From Alphaproteobacteria bacterium (GTDB taxonomy: Bacteria; Pseudomonadota; Alphaproteobacteria; Micropepsales; Micropepsaceae), in assembly GCA_947473475.1 (NCBI GenBank), contig CANJBZ010000008.1, positions 1 to 64,000 on the forward strand: DNA of 64,000 nt, read 5' to 3'. This document shows, in pieces, positions 23,024-31,973 of this stretch. The stretch's first letter is position 1; every line of letters starts with the position of its first letter. Below the pieces are notes generated by a model, which ran no database searches, was not told the origin of the DNA, and worked only from the letters and a program-made list of their open reading frames with translations. Position numbers and translations under genes: made by a program.

Positions 23024-25128
23024 TTCCCCGCCAGAGCAGCTGCGATTTCGGACTGTTTGATCGTGCCGCCGTGCCCGCCGACGAATGTCAAATCGGGTTC
23101 GCGGATATCGAATTCGCGCAAGCTCTTGCCGATGGCGATCGTCTCAGCCGAGCGCGGAATGGGACCGCCACGCGGTGAAATCAGATCGGTGACATAGAGC
23201 AGCTTACGATCGACAATATGTCCGACAAGCATTCCGTCCGAGTGCGGGTTGGTATTGCGCGGCGCCTCGGCATTTGAGGCGGCGGACAAATTGTAAAGCC
23301 GGATATCCGCCGTCTCGTCCCTGATGGTCATGTTTTCGAAAACGCCGAGCACCGTTGTCGCTCTCGGATTTTTCTCCAGCGCATCGGGTACCAGGGTGTG
23401 CGGCGCTTTCAGCGCCTTTTCGATATATTCGACGCTCTCGCTGGGAACGACGAACGTGGCCCCTTCCGCCGCAAAGGTCCGCATACCGCCCGTGTGATCC
23501 ATGTGATGGTGAGACAGCACCAGGTATTTGATCGGCTTGCCCGGATATTTCGCTTTCGCCGCGTCGATGACCCAGCGCGATTGCAGCTCGCCATAGGGCG
23601 CATCGAAAACGATGAGATAATCGCGCATCGCGACGATCAGGTTGTTGGCGGTGCCGCCCTGAACATGCTGCACATTGGGAGCCAACTCGACGAGCTTCAG
23701 CCCGCCGCCTTCCGGATAAATGACGGCATCGCTGTCGGTGAGGCGCGTCAGGAAAATGCGGCGCAACACCCATTGGTATGGAATGTCCCGGGTGGCCGGA
23801 GCTTTCACTTTGGATTGGATCGCGCCGGGAACAGCGAATGTGTTCGCCGCAACCGGACTGGCGCTTAGCGTATCGTAGGTCAGCTTTGCGACTTCGACGC
23901 CGTTGAGCCGGTAAGACAGCGATTTCGCGAGTTTTGCGCCGCCAACCTGCGCCCAATCGGACAGAACCAGATCGTACGTGGAGTCGCCCGCAATATTGTC
24001 GTCATCGCGGGTGCGAATGGCCGCCGGCAAATGCGTCGCGGGATCGAACATGACGATGAAATTTGTGCCGCCGTCGGCAAAAGACACAGCCGGATAAGCG
24101 CGGTCGCCTAGCTGCTGCAAATCCATCGCATGCACACTGGCCAGATTGTCCATGGCCTTGAGCAACAGCCGCGGCGAAGCCCGCTCCAACTCGCGCAATT
24201 GCGCGGCAATCCGAACGCCGGACATCGGTTGATTGCCGGCGGCATCGGTCACGAAGCCGGTCGTGGGCATCAGCGTCTCGGTGTATTTCAGCTTCGCCGC
24301 CGGCGGCGGGTATTGCTGATCGCGGTCCCATTCGGTGCGCGCCCGTCCCCCGGCCACGTCCCACGTGGTGGTGAAAGTTGCCGTGCCAAGAAAGCGCGGT
24401 TCGCCACCTGCGGCGAGCGACTGTCCGGGTTCCCAAAAGCGTGCATTGCCGCGGACGGACAAGCCCGTGAGCGCGCGCAAACCTTGTGCGCCGCCTTCCG
24501 CCGCGACCGCGTCTCTGACCAGATCGCCCGCCATCCGCGCCGGCACCGGCTGCTTTTCGCAGGCGTAGCGGGTGCGGTTGGCGACCGCGTTCTGGTCGCC
24601 GCCATTGCCGTCGAGAACAAGCACGGATTGTTCGAACTGCAGCGCGGCGAAATCGCCGGGGGCCGCATATGTTTCGGTCATGTAGAGCCGATAGTCGGAC
24701 ATATACACCGAGCCGAGATATTGCCGGCCCTTCGAGTCGAAGACGTTCAGCTGCCGTCCTGGAATGCCCGGCGAATAATCTTCCGGGAACTGAATTTTGA
24801 CCTCGCCCTTCTTGCGGAGGATATCGGCCGCCCGTTCGACGATCTGATCGTCGATGGCCGGACCGATATTGGTGAAGTCCGCGATCGTCACACTGTAACG
24901 GTCGGGCCCACGTTCGACATAGAACTGCCGGGCCGGCACCGCGCGCCCGGCATCGACATAAGTAACCTCACGGACTGACGGCTGATCGGGAAAAATCGCC
25001 GCGACATGCCATTGGCAGTTCACGTAGACATTCGGCGCTGTAATGAGTTCCTGGGCGGCCAAACCGAAGGGCACGAGTGCCACAACCGACGCCACAAGAC
25101 CTGCGCGGATCGCGCGATGCTTGCTCAT
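23020..25128 (-). CDS. large exported MBL-fold protein with an extra N-terminal domain
   Basis: Start ATG 25128 has GGGAGGG upstream; the 702-residue product has a signal peptide (cut near LAAQ). Residues about 25-170 resemble the secreted protein at 2862-3497 (NCQWHVAAIFPDQPS; YSVTIADFTN). A middle outer-membrane-lipoprotein-like beta region follows (about 190-450). The C-terminal metallo-beta-lactamase domain has SHHHMDHTGG (about 540-548), the intact H-x-H-x-D-H zinc motif, with NPHSDGMLV and VGGHGGT completing the site. A zinc hydrolase acting in the periplasm is likely. The domain combination is unusual and the substrate unknown. Confidence 0.8.
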   Translation of the reverse strand: MSKHRAIRAGLVASVVALVPFGLAAQELITAPNVYVNCQWHVAAIFPDQPSVREVTYVDAGRAVPARQFYVERGPDRYSVTIADFTNIGPAIDDQIVERAADILRKKGEVKIQFPEDYSPGIPGRQLNVFDSKGRQYLGSVYMSDYRLYMTETYAAPGDFAALQFEQSVLVLDGNGGDQNAVANRTRYACEKQPVPARMAGDLVRDAVAAEGGAQGLRALTGLSVRGNARFWEPGQSLAAGGEPRFLGTATFTTTWDVAGGRARTEWDRDQQYPPPAAKLKYTETLMPTTGFVTDAAGNQPMSGVRIAAQLRELERASPRLLLKAMDNLASVHAMDLQQLGDRAYPAVSFADGGTNFIVMFDPATHLPAAIRTRDDDNIAGDSTYDLVLSDWAQVGGAKLAKSLSYRLNGVEVAKLTYDTLSASPVAANTFAVPGAIQSKVKAPATRDIPYQWVLRRIFLTRLTDSDAVIYPEGGGLKLVELAPNVQHVQGGTANNLIVAMRDYLIVFDAPYGELQSRWVIDAAKAKYPGKPIKYLVLSHHHMDHTGGMRTFAAEGATFVVPSESVEYIEKALKAPHTLVPDALEKNPRATTVLGVFENMTIRDETADIRLYNLSAASNAEAPRNTNPHSDGMLVGHIVDRKLLYVTDLISPRGGPIPRSAETIAIGKSLREFDIREPDLTFVGGHGGTIKQSEIAAALAGN

Positions 25129-25222
25129 GATTTTCCCTCCCAGGCCGTCACTCTGAACAACGTCACGCACGATAGCATCCCGTGAAGCGATAGGAACTCA
25201 CAGACAGGTTAGCCTGCGCCGC

Positions 25223-26185
25223 TTACGCCGGCGGCAGCGAGCCCAGATAAGACGAGATCGCGATGATGTCGTCTTCGGTCATTTTGGCGACGATCGGCTT
25301 CATCGGCGCGACGCCTTCTCCCGCACTTGATCCGTGCCGAATGTCGAAAAGCTGGCGGGCGACCTGAAGCGGTTGCAATCCGGCAAGACGCGGAACCTCA
25401 CCTTTGCCCTTCAGCGACTCCCCATGACAGGCAGCGCAGCTCCCGGCTTTCACCAACGCCTCGCCCTTCGCCAAGCTTCCGGGCGGTACATAGGCGATGA
25501 AGCCCGAATGCGGATCGCGGATTTCCGTGCGGAAGGGATCCTCTGGTATCTGGATAATGCGATGGCCGATCGGTTCGGTGCCGCCATCGGGATGCAACTG
25601 GCGATGGCGTCCCGCAGTGGCGATAAAAGTTTTCGGCGGCGTCGCGGTCTCGATCACCTTCACAAAGGCGCGGGGCTTTAGCGAGGCGAAGTATTCCGCC
25701 GCCTGTTTGGCGTCCTCATCGGACGTGACTTTGGCGATAGGCCCCATGCGCGCATCATCTTTGCGCGCACCGGATTTGTAATAGGCCATCTGGCGGATGA
25801 GATAGGCGGCCGGCTGCCCCGCAATATCCATTGCTTCCGAATGGCTCTGGCCGGACATCAGATGGCAGGAGCCGCAGGCGAAGCGGATGCCTTCACCGCC
25901 CGTGACCGCCTTGGGTGCTGCCGGATGTTCGTCCGGGTACCAATCCGGCGGGTTGGCGTTGCCGGCGATCTTCGTGGCTTCGTATTTCTTGGAACTGCCA
26001 GGGGCCTGGACCACCCCTTCCACCTTCACACCCCAGGGCTGAGCCTTGTCGGGGATGTTGAACGCCCAATCCGGCAGCCCCGCCGGCACGGTGAGTTCGG
26101 CCTGGGCGTTCACGTCCCGCACCATCAGGGCCGGAGATAGAGCGCAAACAAGGGCGGCAACACGGAGAGAAGCGCGTCGGATCAC
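25223..26185 (-). CDS. exported dihaem cytochrome c
   Basis: GTG 26185 is preferred (AAAGG upstream, start VIRRASLRVAALVCALSPAL as signal peptide) over GTG 26209. Two haem-c attachment motifs are present: CGSCH (about 104-108) and CAACH (about 250-254). Each is followed by a later Met that could be the sixth ligand (ARMGPIAKV; VAPMKPIVAKM). The C-terminal MTEDDIIAISSYLGSLP helix is typical of cytochrome c class I domains. It is similar in layout to the c4-type dihaem cytochromes and could accept electrons from the periplasmic oxidoreductases of this region. Confidence 0.88.
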   Translation of the reverse strand: MIRRASLRVAALVCALSPALMVRDVNAQAELTVPAGLPDWAFNIPDKAQPWGVKVEGVVQAPGSSKKYEATKIAGNANPPDWYPDEHPAAPKAVTGGEGIRFACGSCHLMSGQSHSEAMDIAGQPAAYLIRQMAYYKSGARKDDARMGPIAKVTSDEDAKQAAEYFASLKPRAFVKVIETATPPKTFIATAGRHRQLHPDGGTEPIGHRIIQIPEDPFRTEIRDPHSGFIAYVPPGSLAKGEALVKAGSCAACHGESLKGKGEVPRLAGLQPLQVARQLFDIRHGSSAGEGVAPMKPIVAKMTEDDIIAISSYLGSLPPA

Positions 26186-26328
26186 GGCGGGGCCTTTCCA
26201 GAAGGGCACGAACTGGCGGTAAACTATCGCGGGCGGCGGGGTCTACCAAGAGCGTTGTGGCGGTCGCGCTGCAAGCGGGTTTCGCGTAAAACAGCCCCCG
26301 AGCGGATCACGCAAATGTGGGGATAGCA

Positions 26329-27258
26329 ATGCGCCGGCGGCAGACACTCCTTCTTTGTGCGGCGTTGGCGCTGGCCGCGATTGTTCCCGCGGCCGGGCAA
26401 ACGCCCGCGGTGCCGGATTTCTCAGGCCCATGGACGCACCCAGCGTTCCCGTGGTGGGAACCGCCGGCCTCCGGCGCGGAGTTCGTGACCAACACCTCCC
26501 GCTGGGCGCAGCAGCTTCCCGGTGGCTTGGCGGGATCGGCGGCCCAGCCTGTCGGCAAGGTGGGCATCAGCGCCTACGACCAGCTTGTCGGCGACTACAA
26601 GAACCCCATTCTGCAGCCCTGGGCGGCCGAAATGGTGAAGAGTGCCGGCGAGAAGTCGCTGGCCGGCATCACCTTTGGCAATCCGTCGAACCAATGCTGG
26701 CCGTTTCCGCCGCCGTTTATTTTCAAGCAGTTCTCGGTACAGATTATTCAGCAGCCGGATCGCCTCATCATGCTCTACAGCGGCGACCATGAAGTGCGGC
26801 GGGTGCGCATGAATGCCAAGCATCCTTCCCCGCTGAAACCGTCCTGGTACGGAGATTCCGTTGGCCATTACGATGGCGACACGCTGGTCATCGACACGGT
26901 GGGGGTTAGGGTCGACCGTCCCTATGCGATGCAGGACATCTTCGGTACGCCTTACAGCGACAAGCTGCACATGATCGAACGCTATCGCATCCGCGACTAT
27001 GAAGATGTGAAGGACGCGATCGAGCGGAACAAGAAGGAAAACTGGTGGTTCAACGGCGATGTCTGGCCGAAGAGCGGCAAGTTCCTGCAGGCGGAAGTGA
27101 CCATCGAAGACCCTGGCGTTTTCACCAAGCCGTTCTCGGCCACCATGACCTACGCTCCGACCGAGCCAATTCCCGAAGGCGTCTGCGCCGAGAACCCCAA
27201 TGAATACTACAACAACAAAATCTCGGACGTGCCGATGGCCAAGACGCCGGATTTCTGA
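26329..27258 (+). CDS. secreted protein, GHYDGDTLVIDT family (paralogue 3)
   Basis: Start ATG 26329 has GGGG 7 nt before it. The 309-residue product has a signal peptide (MRRRQTLLLCAALALAAIVP), then VPDFSGPWTHPAFPWWEPP, NPILQPWAAEMVKS, PSNQCWPFPPPF and the core VGHYDGDTLVIDTVGV. DIFGTPYSDKLHMIERYRI and VTIEDPGVFTKPF follow. The C-terminus ends MAKTPDF, like the RPDF and SLDF ends of paralogues 1 and 2. The gene is 5 nt upstream of the sugar-type MFS transporter and probably shares its transcript, a clue that the family may handle or bind an imported or released small molecule. Confidence 0.78.
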   Translation: MRRRQTLLLCAALALAAIVPAAGQTPAVPDFSGPWTHPAFPWWEPPASGAEFVTNTSRWAQQLPGGLAGSAAQPVGKVGISAYDQLVGDYKNPILQPWAAEMVKSAGEKSLAGITFGNPSNQCWPFPPPFIFKQFSVQIIQQPDRLIMLYSGDHEVRRVRMNAKHPSPLKPSWYGDSVGHYDGDTLVIDTVGVRVDRPYAMQDIFGTPYSDKLHMIERYRIRDYEDVKDAIERNKKENWWFNGDVWPKSGKFLQAEVTIEDPGVFTKPFSATMTYAPTEPIPEGVCAENPNEYYNNKISDVPMAKTPDF

Positions 27259-27263
27259 GAGCG

Positions 27264-28550
27264 ATGCAGTCTTCCGCGAAAGAAGGGCAGAGCCGCCTGA
27301 TCGGCTTGGTCATGACGCTGTTCTTCGCGTTTGGCTTTTGCACGGTTTTGGTGGATTCCATCATTCCAAAACTGAAAGCAACCTTCGCGCTGTCGTACGC
27401 CGAAGTGATGCTGACGCAGTTCTGCTTCTTCGGCGCGTATTTCCTCGTGTCCATACCGGCGGCGTGGCTGCATAAGCGCATCGGCTATTTGCGGGGCGTT
27501 GCCGCCGGCTTGGTATTGATGGCGTTTGGCTGCCTGTTGTTCACGCCTGCCGCCAATGCCGGTGTCTATCCCGGATTCTTGCTGGCGCTGTTCATTTTGG
27601 CGTCCGGCGTGACCATTGTGCAGGTGGCCGCCAATCCCCTCGCCACCGGCGCGGGCGCACCCGAGCGCGCGCCAAGCCGTCTGACCCTTGCGCAAGCGTT
27701 CAACTCACTTGCGACAACGGTAGGCCCCATCTTCGGCGCCACGTTCTTTCTAGCGAATGGTCTGGCCGTCCCCGACGCCAGCACGCTCTCCGCTGAAGCG
27801 CTCGCCGCCGAGCGGCAGCAACAGGCGCATGTTTTTCAATTGCCGTTCCTGTTCATTGCGCTGGCGCTGATTGCCCTGGCAATCGTCTGCTGGAGCGTGC
27901 GGCATTGGGTGAAGACGGCAGCGCCATCGGCGGTAAGCAACGGGCAAGCGACACTGCTCACAAACCGCCGCCTGATGTTCGGAGCGGTATCGATCTTTCT
28001 GTATGTCGGCGCGGAAGTTTCCATCGGCAGCAGCATGGCCAATTATCTGATGCTGGACAGAACGCTGGCCGCACCAGCGCAGATGGCCGGAACGTTGGTC
28101 TCCGTCTATTGGGGATTGGCCATGACGGGACGGTTCATCGGCGCCGGCGTCATGCGCAAGACCAATCCCGCTGTTGTGTTGCTTCTGTGCGCCTGCGGCG
28201 CGTTCGCGATGGCCACGACATCGAGCCTGTCAGAAGGAACGGTCGCGGCTGTTACCATTTTATCCGTCGGCCTATTCAATTCGATCATGTTCCCCACGAT
28301 TTTCGCACTGGCCGTCGAGGGCATGGGTGAGCGTACTGCGCAGGCCTCGGGCATCATCTGCCTGGCCATCGTGGGGGGCGCCATCGTTCCGCTCATCACT
28401 GGCGTCGTAGCCGATCATGCCGGTCTGCATCTGGCGCTGCTGGTACCGGCCGTCTGTTACATCTGGATCGGCTTTTACGGGCTCCACGCCGCGCGCAATA
28501 AACATCCCCACGCGGTGGAACTCTCGCAGGCGCCGGTTTTGCCCACGTGA
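27264..28550 (+). CDS. MFS transporter of the FucP/GluP sugar-proton symporter family
   Basis: A 428-residue protein with 12 predicted membrane spans. The FucP/GluP signature is clear in ASGVTIVQVAANPLATG followed by SRLTLAQAFNSLATTVGP, and in the first half RIGYLRGVAAGL. These symporters bring in L-fucose, glucose, galactose or related sugars with protons. It starts 5 nt after paralogue 3 of the secreted family with GAGAG as a ribosome site, so the two form an operon. The exact sugar cannot be read from the sequence. Confidence 0.85.
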   Translation: MQSSAKEGQSRLIGLVMTLFFAFGFCTVLVDSIIPKLKATFALSYAEVMLTQFCFFGAYFLVSIPAAWLHKRIGYLRGVAAGLVLMAFGCLLFTPAANAGVYPGFLLALFILASGVTIVQVAANPLATGAGAPERAPSRLTLAQAFNSLATTVGPIFGATFFLANGLAVPDASTLSAEALAAERQQQAHVFQLPFLFIALALIALAIVCWSVRHWVKTAAPSAVSNGQATLLTNRRLMFGAVSIFLYVGAEVSIGSSMANYLMLDRTLAAPAQMAGTLVSVYWGLAMTGRFIGAGVMRKTNPAVVLLLCACGAFAMATTSSLSEGTVAAVTILSVGLFNSIMFPTIFALAVEGMGERTAQASGIICLAIVGGAIVPLITGVVADHAGLHLALLVPAVCYIWIGFYGLHAARNKHPHAVELSQAPVLPT

Positions 28551-28678
28551 GTACGGCGCTTCCCCTCCCGAAAACCGTTCGATCTCCTTCAGCGCCTGCA
28601 GAAGACTCGCTATAGTCCCCGCCAGCCGGGGGCCTTGCACGCCGGGTTTACACAATTCCACACAACGGGGAGCGGACT

Positions 28679-29668
28679 ATGACGAACGACACCAGCAGGC
28701 GCGAGTTTTTCCAAGCTGCGGGATTGGCAGCAGGATTGATGGCCGCCGCCGCTCCCGTTACCGCGGCTGCACAGCCCGCGCGCGCAGCCGGCGCGGCCAG
28801 CATGGGGGCCCGCTTCCGGGCACTGATGAACGGGCCGGAGCCACTGATCTGCGCCAATGCCTACGACACGATGTCGGCGCGCCTGATCGAAGTTCACGGT
28901 TTCAAAGGCGTGTTCCTGGGCAGCAGCGCAGCGAACCAGTCGTTCCTTGGGCTGCCGGACCAAGCCGTCGTCACGGTGTCCGAACTCCTGGATTACGCAA
29001 CTGTCGTGGCTTCGAACGTCAGCATTCCGGTGGTCGCCGACCTCGACGATTTGGGCGCGACGCCGCTCAACGTTTACCGCTTTTCCAAACAGGCGGAACG
29101 CAACGGTATTGCCTGCGTCGCATTCGACGACCGCATGCCGTTGAACCGCGCCACCGCATACGCCGCGCCCGGCGTTCGCCCGAAGGCGCAGATGATCGAC
29201 AACATTCGCGCCGCCTCGGACGCGCGCACCGACATGGTTCTGATCGCGCGTTGCCTCGCGCCTACGCCCAACAATTCGTACACGGAAATGCTGGACCGCG
29301 CCGCCGCTTACGCCGAAGCGGGCGCCGATTTGGTGTGGCTGGGCATGCGGACGTCGCAGGACTACGTGAACGCGGCCGGCATCGTGAAGAAGCCGCTGTT
29401 TGCCGTTATCGGCGGACCCAATTTCCCGGCAACGGTGGAAGCCATGAAGGCCGCGCATGTGGCCGTGGGGCAAACGCCGCCAATGGTGAACATCGCGCTG
29501 GGCGCGGTAGATCGGGCGCTGACCGAATTGCAGACCACGGGAAAAATCACCGAATCGTCCAAGGGCAATCTGGCCCGCGCGACGTCGGACAAGGTGGAGC
29601 AAGTGGAGGAGCTGAACGCCCGCTCCGCGAAATACAATCTTCCCAAAGGGTCCGCGAGCGAACGCTGA
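28679..29668 (+). CDS. Tat-exported isocitrate lyase/PEP mutase-family protein
   Basis: A 329-residue protein beginning with a twin-arginine signal (DTSRREFFQAAGLAAGLMAAAA). The ICL/PEP-mutase barrel is seen in LICANAYDTMSARLIEVHGFKGVFLGSSA, SIPVVADLDDLG (metal-binding D-x-D/D), VAFDDRMPLN and AYAEAGADLVWLGM. The catalytic loop K-K-C-G-H of isocitrate lyase is absent, so it is closer to methylisocitrate lyase, oxaloacetate decarboxylase or PEP mutase relatives. In place of A-R-T-D-A it has ARCLAP. Members are normally cytoplasmic, so an exported one is unusual. It precedes the Abhydrolase_10 gene by 29 nt. Confidence 0.82.
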   Translation: MTNDTSRREFFQAAGLAAGLMAAAAPVTAAAQPARAAGAASMGARFRALMNGPEPLICANAYDTMSARLIEVHGFKGVFLGSSAANQSFLGLPDQAVVTVSELLDYATVVASNVSIPVVADLDDLGATPLNVYRFSKQAERNGIACVAFDDRMPLNRATAYAAPGVRPKAQMIDNIRAASDARTDMVLIARCLAPTPNNSYTEMLDRAAAYAEAGADLVWLGMRTSQDYVNAAGIVKKPLFAVIGGPNFPATVEAMKAAHVAVGQTPPMVNIALGAVDRALTELQTTGKITESSKGNLARATSDKVEQVEELNARSAKYNLPKGSASER

Positions 29669-29697
29669 TCCGTACAAGTCCGCAAAGGGAGACCGCT

Positions 29698-31785
29698 ATG
29701 TGCAATCGCCGCCTGCTCATGAGTACTGTTTCGCTTTTCGCGCTGAGCGCGGTGGGCGTTCTCATCGCGGCTCCCGAAGCGGACGCGCGCGTTACGAAGA
29801 TTCAGATCACAACGAAGGAGACGCCAACCTTTGGAGGCTACACGTTCAAAGGCGTTGGCACTTACGAAAAGATCGCGGGTAAAGCGTTCGGCGAGCTCGA
29901 TCCGAAAGACCCCAAGAATGCGGGGATCGTCGATATCCAGCTCGCGCCTAGGAACGCCGATGGCAAGGTCGAATACGCCTTTGACTTCTACATCCTGAAG
30001 CCGGTTGACCAGTCCAAAAGCAATCACAAGGTCATGTACGAGCCGCCCAATCGCGGCCGCAAAACGCACGGGGCGCTAAATCGCGGCGCAGGCAACGACG
30101 ATCCGGGCGCAGTGACCGACCCCAAAGTCTTGGCCAACATGTTCCTACCGCCGCGCGGTTATACGATGGTGTGGAGCGGGTGGGATTACTCGGCCGGAAC
30201 GAACAACAAGAATTTCAACACCACGATCACGCTGCCTGTGGCGAAGAACCCGGACGGATCGCCCATCACGGGGCCGGCTTACGAATACATCGTCACGCGG
30301 GGCAAGTCGTACACGCTGAGCTATCCCGCCGCGACGATGGACAAGGGCAAAGCGACGCTGACGCATCGCGCGAAGCTGGACGATCTGCCGGAAGTCGTTC
30401 CCGGCAGCGGTTGGACCTATGACGCGGACGGCACGGCGATTTCGCTTTTGCCCGCGGGGACGCCGTTCAAAGCGAACGACATTTACGAATTTTCCTACAC
30501 CGCCAAAGACCCCACGGTGAACGGCATCGGCTTTGCCGCCGTGCGCGATTTCAACGCGTTCCTGCGCTACGAGAAAGCCGACACGGCTGGCACGCCGAAC
30601 CCACTCGCCGGGGATGTCACGCGCATCTACACCGAAGTGTCCTCGCAGCCGGGGCGCATGCTGAACGATTTCCGCAATCTCGGCTTCAATCAGGCCGAGA
30701 ACGGCAAGATCGTGTTCGACGGCATGATGCAATGGATCGCGGCGGGCGACGGCATCAACATGAACTACCGCTTCTCGCAGCCGGGACGCACGGAGCGTAA
30801 CCGCCAGGATCAGCTTTATGCCGAGGGCGTCTTCCCCTTCGCCAACGTCACCACCACCGATCCGATCACCGGCAAGACCGCCGGCCGCTATGATGCGTGC
30901 AGCAAAACCAACACCTGCCCGCTGGCGATGGAGATTTATTCCGCCAACGAATATTGGGTTAAGGGCGCGTCTTTGATGCACACCGACCCGGCGGGCAAAA
31001 CGGACCTTCCCGATCAGCCGAAGGCGCGGATTTATTTCATCTCCAGCCATCAGCACGGTTTCAACGAGGGTACGTCGAAGGGCGCCTGTCAGCAGCTGGG
31101 TAATCCGCTGAATTCCTCGCCGATCCAGCGCGCGCTGTGGGAAGCGATGGACCAGTGGTCCACCAAAGGTGTCGCGCCGCCGCCGAGCAGCGTGCCGCGT
31201 CTGTCCGACGGTACGCTGGTATCCGCGCTGCCGCAGAGCGCGGTCGGCTTTCCGCAAATTCCCGGCGTGAATTTCACCGGCCTGAAATCGACGCGCTATT
31301 TGCTGAATTACGGGCCGGATTTTTATCGCACGGGCATCATGACGGTGAACCCGCCGGTGATCACCCCACCGATGTTTGAAAATCCCAAGAACGGCCCGAT
31401 CTACCCCACCTATGTTCCCAAGACCGACGCCGATGGCAACGACATCGCGGGCATCCGACTGCCCGACGTAACGGTGCCGCTCGCGACGTACACCGGATGG
31501 GCGTTGCGCGCCGGCGCGCAAGCCGGCGACGGCTGCGAAGGAACGGGCCAAATGATCCCGCTCGCCAAAACCAAGGCCGAGCGCATGGCCTCCGGCGATC
31601 CGCGCCCTTCGATTGAAGAACGCTATCCCTCCTTCCCGGTCTACGCGGAGAAGGTGAAGGCCGCCGTGCAGGACATGGTGACACGCCGCCTGATGCTGCA
31701 AGAGGACGCCCAACCCGCCATCGACCACTTGCTCAGAGCAGGAGAGGCCACAGGCGCGATTCCAATGGATCCTTCTTCGAAGTAG
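29698..31785 (+). CDS. large exported alpha/beta-hydrolase domain protein (Abhydrolase_10 type)
   Basis: Start ATG 29698 has AAAGGGAGA upstream. The 695-residue product has a signal peptide (cut near PEADAR). The mature part begins VTKIQITTKETPTFGGYTFKGVGTYEKIAGKAFGELDP, a hallmark of the Abhydrolase_10 family. Later come MVWSGWDYSAG, the GFAAVRDFNAFLR segment, an RMLNDFRNLGFN helix, YFISSHQHG and GWALRAGAQAGDGCEGTGQMIPLAKT. The family is linked to hydrolysis of esters or lactones in several secreted pathways, but few members have known substrates. It lies in an apparent two-gene operon with the exported PEP-mutase-like protein. Confidence 0.82.
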   Translation: MCNRRLLMSTVSLFALSAVGVLIAAPEADARVTKIQITTKETPTFGGYTFKGVGTYEKIAGKAFGELDPKDPKNAGIVDIQLAPRNADGKVEYAFDFYILKPVDQSKSNHKVMYEPPNRGRKTHGALNRGAGNDDPGAVTDPKVLANMFLPPRGYTMVWSGWDYSAGTNNKNFNTTITLPVAKNPDGSPITGPAYEYIVTRGKSYTLSYPAATMDKGKATLTHRAKLDDLPEVVPGSGWTYDADGTAISLLPAGTPFKANDIYEFSYTAKDPTVNGIGFAAVRDFNAFLRYEKADTAGTPNPLAGDVTRIYTEVSSQPGRMLNDFRNLGFNQAENGKIVFDGMMQWIAAGDGINMNYRFSQPGRTERNRQDQLYAEGVFPFANVTTTDPITGKTAGRYDACSKTNTCPLAMEIYSANEYWVKGASLMHTDPAGKTDLPDQPKARIYFISSHQHGFNEGTSKGACQQLGNPLNSSPIQRALWEAMDQWSTKGVAPPPSSVPRLSDGTLVSALPQSAVGFPQIPGVNFTGLKSTRYLLNYGPDFYRTGIMTVNPPVITPPMFENPKNGPIYPTYVPKTDADGNDIAGIRLPDVTVPLATYTGWALRAGAQAGDGCEGTGQMIPLAKTKAERMASGDPRPSIEERYPSFPVYAEKVKAAVQDMVTRRLMLQEDAQPAIDHLLRAGEATGAIPMDPSSK

Positions 31786-31867
31786 GGGCGGCAAATCCAC
31801 ACTGTCCCCAGTTCTTCCCGCGGACGTTATCCGCAAGGACGCGACGTGGAATTAGAGAAAACTACGA

Positions 31868-31883
31868 GGTGATTTGGATCACC
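31868..31883. other. CRP/FNR-like palindrome in a convergent intergenic region
   Basis: GGTGAT-TTGG-ATCACC is a perfect 6-bp-arm palindrome with TGA-N6-TCA half-sites. It lies between the ends of two convergent genes (31785 and 31974), so a promoter role is doubtful. Apart from this, the 188-nt gap shows no feature. Confidence 0.3.
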
Positions 31884-31973
31884 ACTGCGTGCCGCCAAAG
31901 CCTGTGCGAGCGGGAAGGTGCCAGTATTGGTTTTGTGATCGACAACTGAGGCAGCAGTCATCTGGGGGCGCGC

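Noticed and set aside
28417-29697. Long plus-strand frame upstream of the Abhydrolase_10 gene in the same register.
   Set aside because: It overlaps the MFS gene end and the whole exported PEP-mutase-like gene in another frame and lacks coding features. The real start at 29698 has AAAGGGAGA.
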